A stretch of DNA of 64,000 nucleotides from Lutjanus erythropterus (Eukaryota > Chordata > Actinopteri > Lutjaniformes > Lutjanidae): contig CM034604.1 of assembly GCA_020091685.1 (NCBI GenBank), positions 13,228,519-13,292,518 of the forward strand, written 5' to 3'. Under the pieces are notes generated by a model, which saw nothing but the letters and a program-made list of their open reading frames with translations, did not search any database and was not told the DNA's origin. This document shows positions 61,503 through 64,000 of the stretch, piece by piece (within the stretch, counting starts at the first letter, position 1; the number at the start of each line of letters is the position of its first letter). The translations under genes and the position numbers were made by a program.

Positions 61503-62312
61503 AGGGGAGGGAACTGGCTATATTTTATTGATTCCAATCCCATTATCAATTCTACTTATACAATTCTTTATTGATTCCCTTGTTGACTTGTCTTCCCTCC
61601 TTTTATTATATCTGAGTATGAACACAGTGCAGAAACACAGAGTAACATTAATACCAATTAAAACATTAGTGCCACATAGGATATTTCCCCTTTGTAATGG
61701 ACTTGCTGCTTGGGTGGGATGCAGAGGCACTCATGCAAAGAGTGTCAAATACATGGCAGTGCTGGAATATAAACCCAGATTTTGTAGAAAGTATATTTTT
61801 GTGCTTCCCTGCTTACTTAAAATAATTTTACAGACACTACAACTAGCATTATCATCTTTCTTTGTGAAATGAAGCCACTTCTAGCACCATTTCTTTCTTT
61901 TAGCCATGACCATTTGTTGATGCAGCAAACCACCAGCTACCAAGTCCCTAAACTTGGTGGCCAAAGGGCATTTTTGGTAGTCCAAATGCAATTTTATGTT
62001 AAAACAACACAGAAAAAAACAATTGCAACACCACCCTCCTTAGCTGTGACATTTGTGTTCACTTTTCCCATGACATGTGATGTGGTGTTTCCTGAAGACA
62101 TTGTTTCCAATGAAAAATGAGCTTTACTTCTCCATGGGCCACATGGCTATACTTGATGTCGATCACTGATTGTTTTGCAAAGTGCAACTGTCTGAAAAAC
62201 ATGCCAGTCATCACTTAAAGGAATTGATAAGCTCGGAGGCATATGATTCTGATGGGTTGGACGATTTGTAACCAATTCTCAACTGGAACCAGTTCTTGAT
62301 TCCCATCCCTAC
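61503..62312. mobile_element. non-autonomous DNA transposon with GGAATCAAGAACTGG end
   Basis: The right end reads AACTGGAACCAGTTCTTGAT, then TCCCATCCCTA. The left end AGGGGAGGGAACTGG is a decayed inverted counterpart. Fish carry a family with TAGGGATGGGAATCGAGAAC ends that this matches. The 800-bp interior has no intact transposase. Confidence 0.6.
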
Positions 62313-62319
62313 AAATAAC

Positions 62320-64000
62320 AAAACCCTAATGCTCGTCTTCAGACAAAAACATTTTCAATGTTACCATCTGAGCAAGAGCTTTGACCAAAATAGAATTGAA
62401 GCAAAAGATAGTTGAGTGAGTGCTTGAGATTCAGTTTGTAGTCATCAGTCTGTCACAACAGAAATTGTTCTGCCAATTACACAGACTGTTCACAAGCTCA
62501 CTGTAGAGTCACATCCACATCATTGCAGTTCTCTGTGCTATTTTTTGAAAATATTCCCTACCCCATGCTATGTCCACGCACTGTTTAAAATCAACTGCAT
62601 AGACTTTGAAGTCTCTCTAATACCAGTGTTCCGGTGTGATGTTTCTATTATTAACCAGACACGGATACCATCTCCTCACCATCACCTCATGAAAAATGGT
62701 CTTTTCCATATTCCATTTGGTGGCTTTAGTTACACAGATTAATCACTGTGCAAAGACCGAGGATTTCTACTTGTATTTTAGACTCATGTTCCCCATACAA
62801 AGCTGCTGAAAACATTGTTATAACAGGGAATCCCCAAGTGATATAAGTCTTTCCTGCATTGCTGATACAGTTTGTTCTCTTCCTAAAGCCTAAAGTATTG
62901 TTCTGCTCTCTTGTAATTTGTCTGTCCCAATTAACTTTAAATTCCTTGTGCACCCATTGTCCTTACAAATAAAAGTAGTTGTGATACAGACATGCCGTCT
63001 GTTTACAGATTACAGGGGAGGTTTCGACTAGAGAGCTGTGTCCCAGTGTGCTAATGCGTCAGCCTGGCCCCTCTACCTCATTACATTCAGGGAACTCCCT
63101 GACTAAGTGCCTTTTTAAACAGACACACAAACACACATGCTTGCTCGGGCACAGTCAAACATGCAGTGCTCTAAATACCTCTGATTAAGATGGTTGATAA
63201 CCTGAGGACAGCCCTTACCCCCTCTCCCACCCGCTTCCCTCCCTTGCTTTCACTCCCTCTGAGCAGCTTCAGTGTTCCCTCAGTGAGGGAGTCATTGGCC
63301 CTCAGGTCAGTAGAGTCTCTCTGACACACACACACACACCTACTAATATCCACCATTTGGCAAAGCCTTCGAGCCATAATTTATTAGGTGGATGCTCTGT
63401 CCATTAGGCCATGTGTTAAATTCTTTGTTTAACACAATTTGGCAGATGGTGGATGTGGATGACTATATATAGAACTCTTTTGAGTATGTGGATGTATGTG
63501 TCCCAGTATGGTTGTGTGTTTTATGGACAAATTTACATCCTCATCTGCTGTTCAGTAGGGATGAACCCTTGAAACTGACCTGATAAAGGTCTTGTGTTTG
63601 GACATGAGGGAGATCCCACTGGTGTATTTGAATGTGGGAAAGTCTTGTTCTAATTGATGTCCATGCACGTGTTATGTATGATATTTGTGCATGTGTAGAC
63701 ATATGTTCCGTCTGGCCAGAGGTGGGTACTGTAGTCACTGTGTGTGACTGAAAGACAGCCAGTTTCCATCCCATGCTAAAGTTAATTATGTAACCCAGGA
63801 CCAAGGAGCATGAGTGAGCAGGGTGATACTCAACTATAAAAGGCAAAGAAGAGGGTAGAAGAGGGTCATTTGGCTCGGAAAAAGACATTCCTCCTTTCAA
63901 CATAATACTTCCTTGTCCACAATCCCAGAGAAATAAATGGATGGTGATTACAGATTTTTGTACATACAACCCAAGAAAAGCATAAATCAGCCAACTGACA
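62320..64000. other. presumed plcb4 intron, right end of window
   Basis: Intron-like sequence with small CA tracts (63123-63138, 63325-63340). I see no coding exon, and in particular none starting the plcb4 protein. Confidence 0.6.

Noticed and set aside
63541-63969. 142-codon minus-strand frame
   Set aside because: No recognisable domain, no support from splice signals, and AT-rich intron-like sequence around it.
1-64000. CRISPR arrays, bacterial operons, prophage or toxin genes
   Set aside because: None seen: no regularly spaced repeats, no compact genes, and all firm coding sequence is spliced vertebrate plcb1.

Overview
The window looks like chromosomal DNA from a ray-finned fish, probably a percomorph teleost. 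It has split genes with GT/AG splice sites, long AT-rich introns, many CA/TG microsatellites, and several families of short non-autonomous DNA transposons that I know from teleost genomes. The species cannot be named from this. There are no bacterial genes, CRISPR arrays or operons, and almost every long open frame is chance.

Left part (1 to about 26.3 kb, + strand): the 3' end of plcb1, phospholipase C beta 1. Five coding exons are visible (1183-1259, 1363-1452, 2406-2463, 2725-2811, 23265-23489). They join in frame into the C-terminal coiled coil and end in a DTPL PDZ ligand. A 20.5-kb intron precedes the last exon. It holds LINE relics, several MITEs and microsatellites, and a 950-bp palindromic MITE ending about 120 bp before the last exon. 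The 3' UTR appears to run to an AATAAA at 26276 and contains an 850-bp palindromic MITE, with ATTAAA signals upstream of it.

Middle part (26.3 to 32 kb): intergenic DNA with four or five DNA-transposon remnants. It also has a TATA box at 29902 followed by a possible first exon ending at a good donor (30065/30066).

Right part (32 kb to the end): a GC- and CpG-rich promoter at about 32.1-32.95 kb with an ATG-free first exon ending at 32363. It is followed by two plausible non-coding exons, 37011-37056 and 56102-56168, and very long introns. In vertebrates plcb4 lies directly downstream of plcb1 in the same orientation, so I infer this is the 5' UTR region of plcb4. No plcb4 coding exon was found, and the assignment rests on synteny plus splice-site quality.

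The most unusual structures are four copies of one palindromic MITE family, one inside the plcb1 3' UTR, and a roughly 280-bp block next to that copy that recurs next to another copy 18 kb away in the presumed plcb4 intron. A 1.3-kb element built of GGTTCTT-type subrepeats with matching ends, and an unexplained CpG-rich exon-like stretch at 41.85-41.97 kb, also stand out. I did not find a new multi-gene system.
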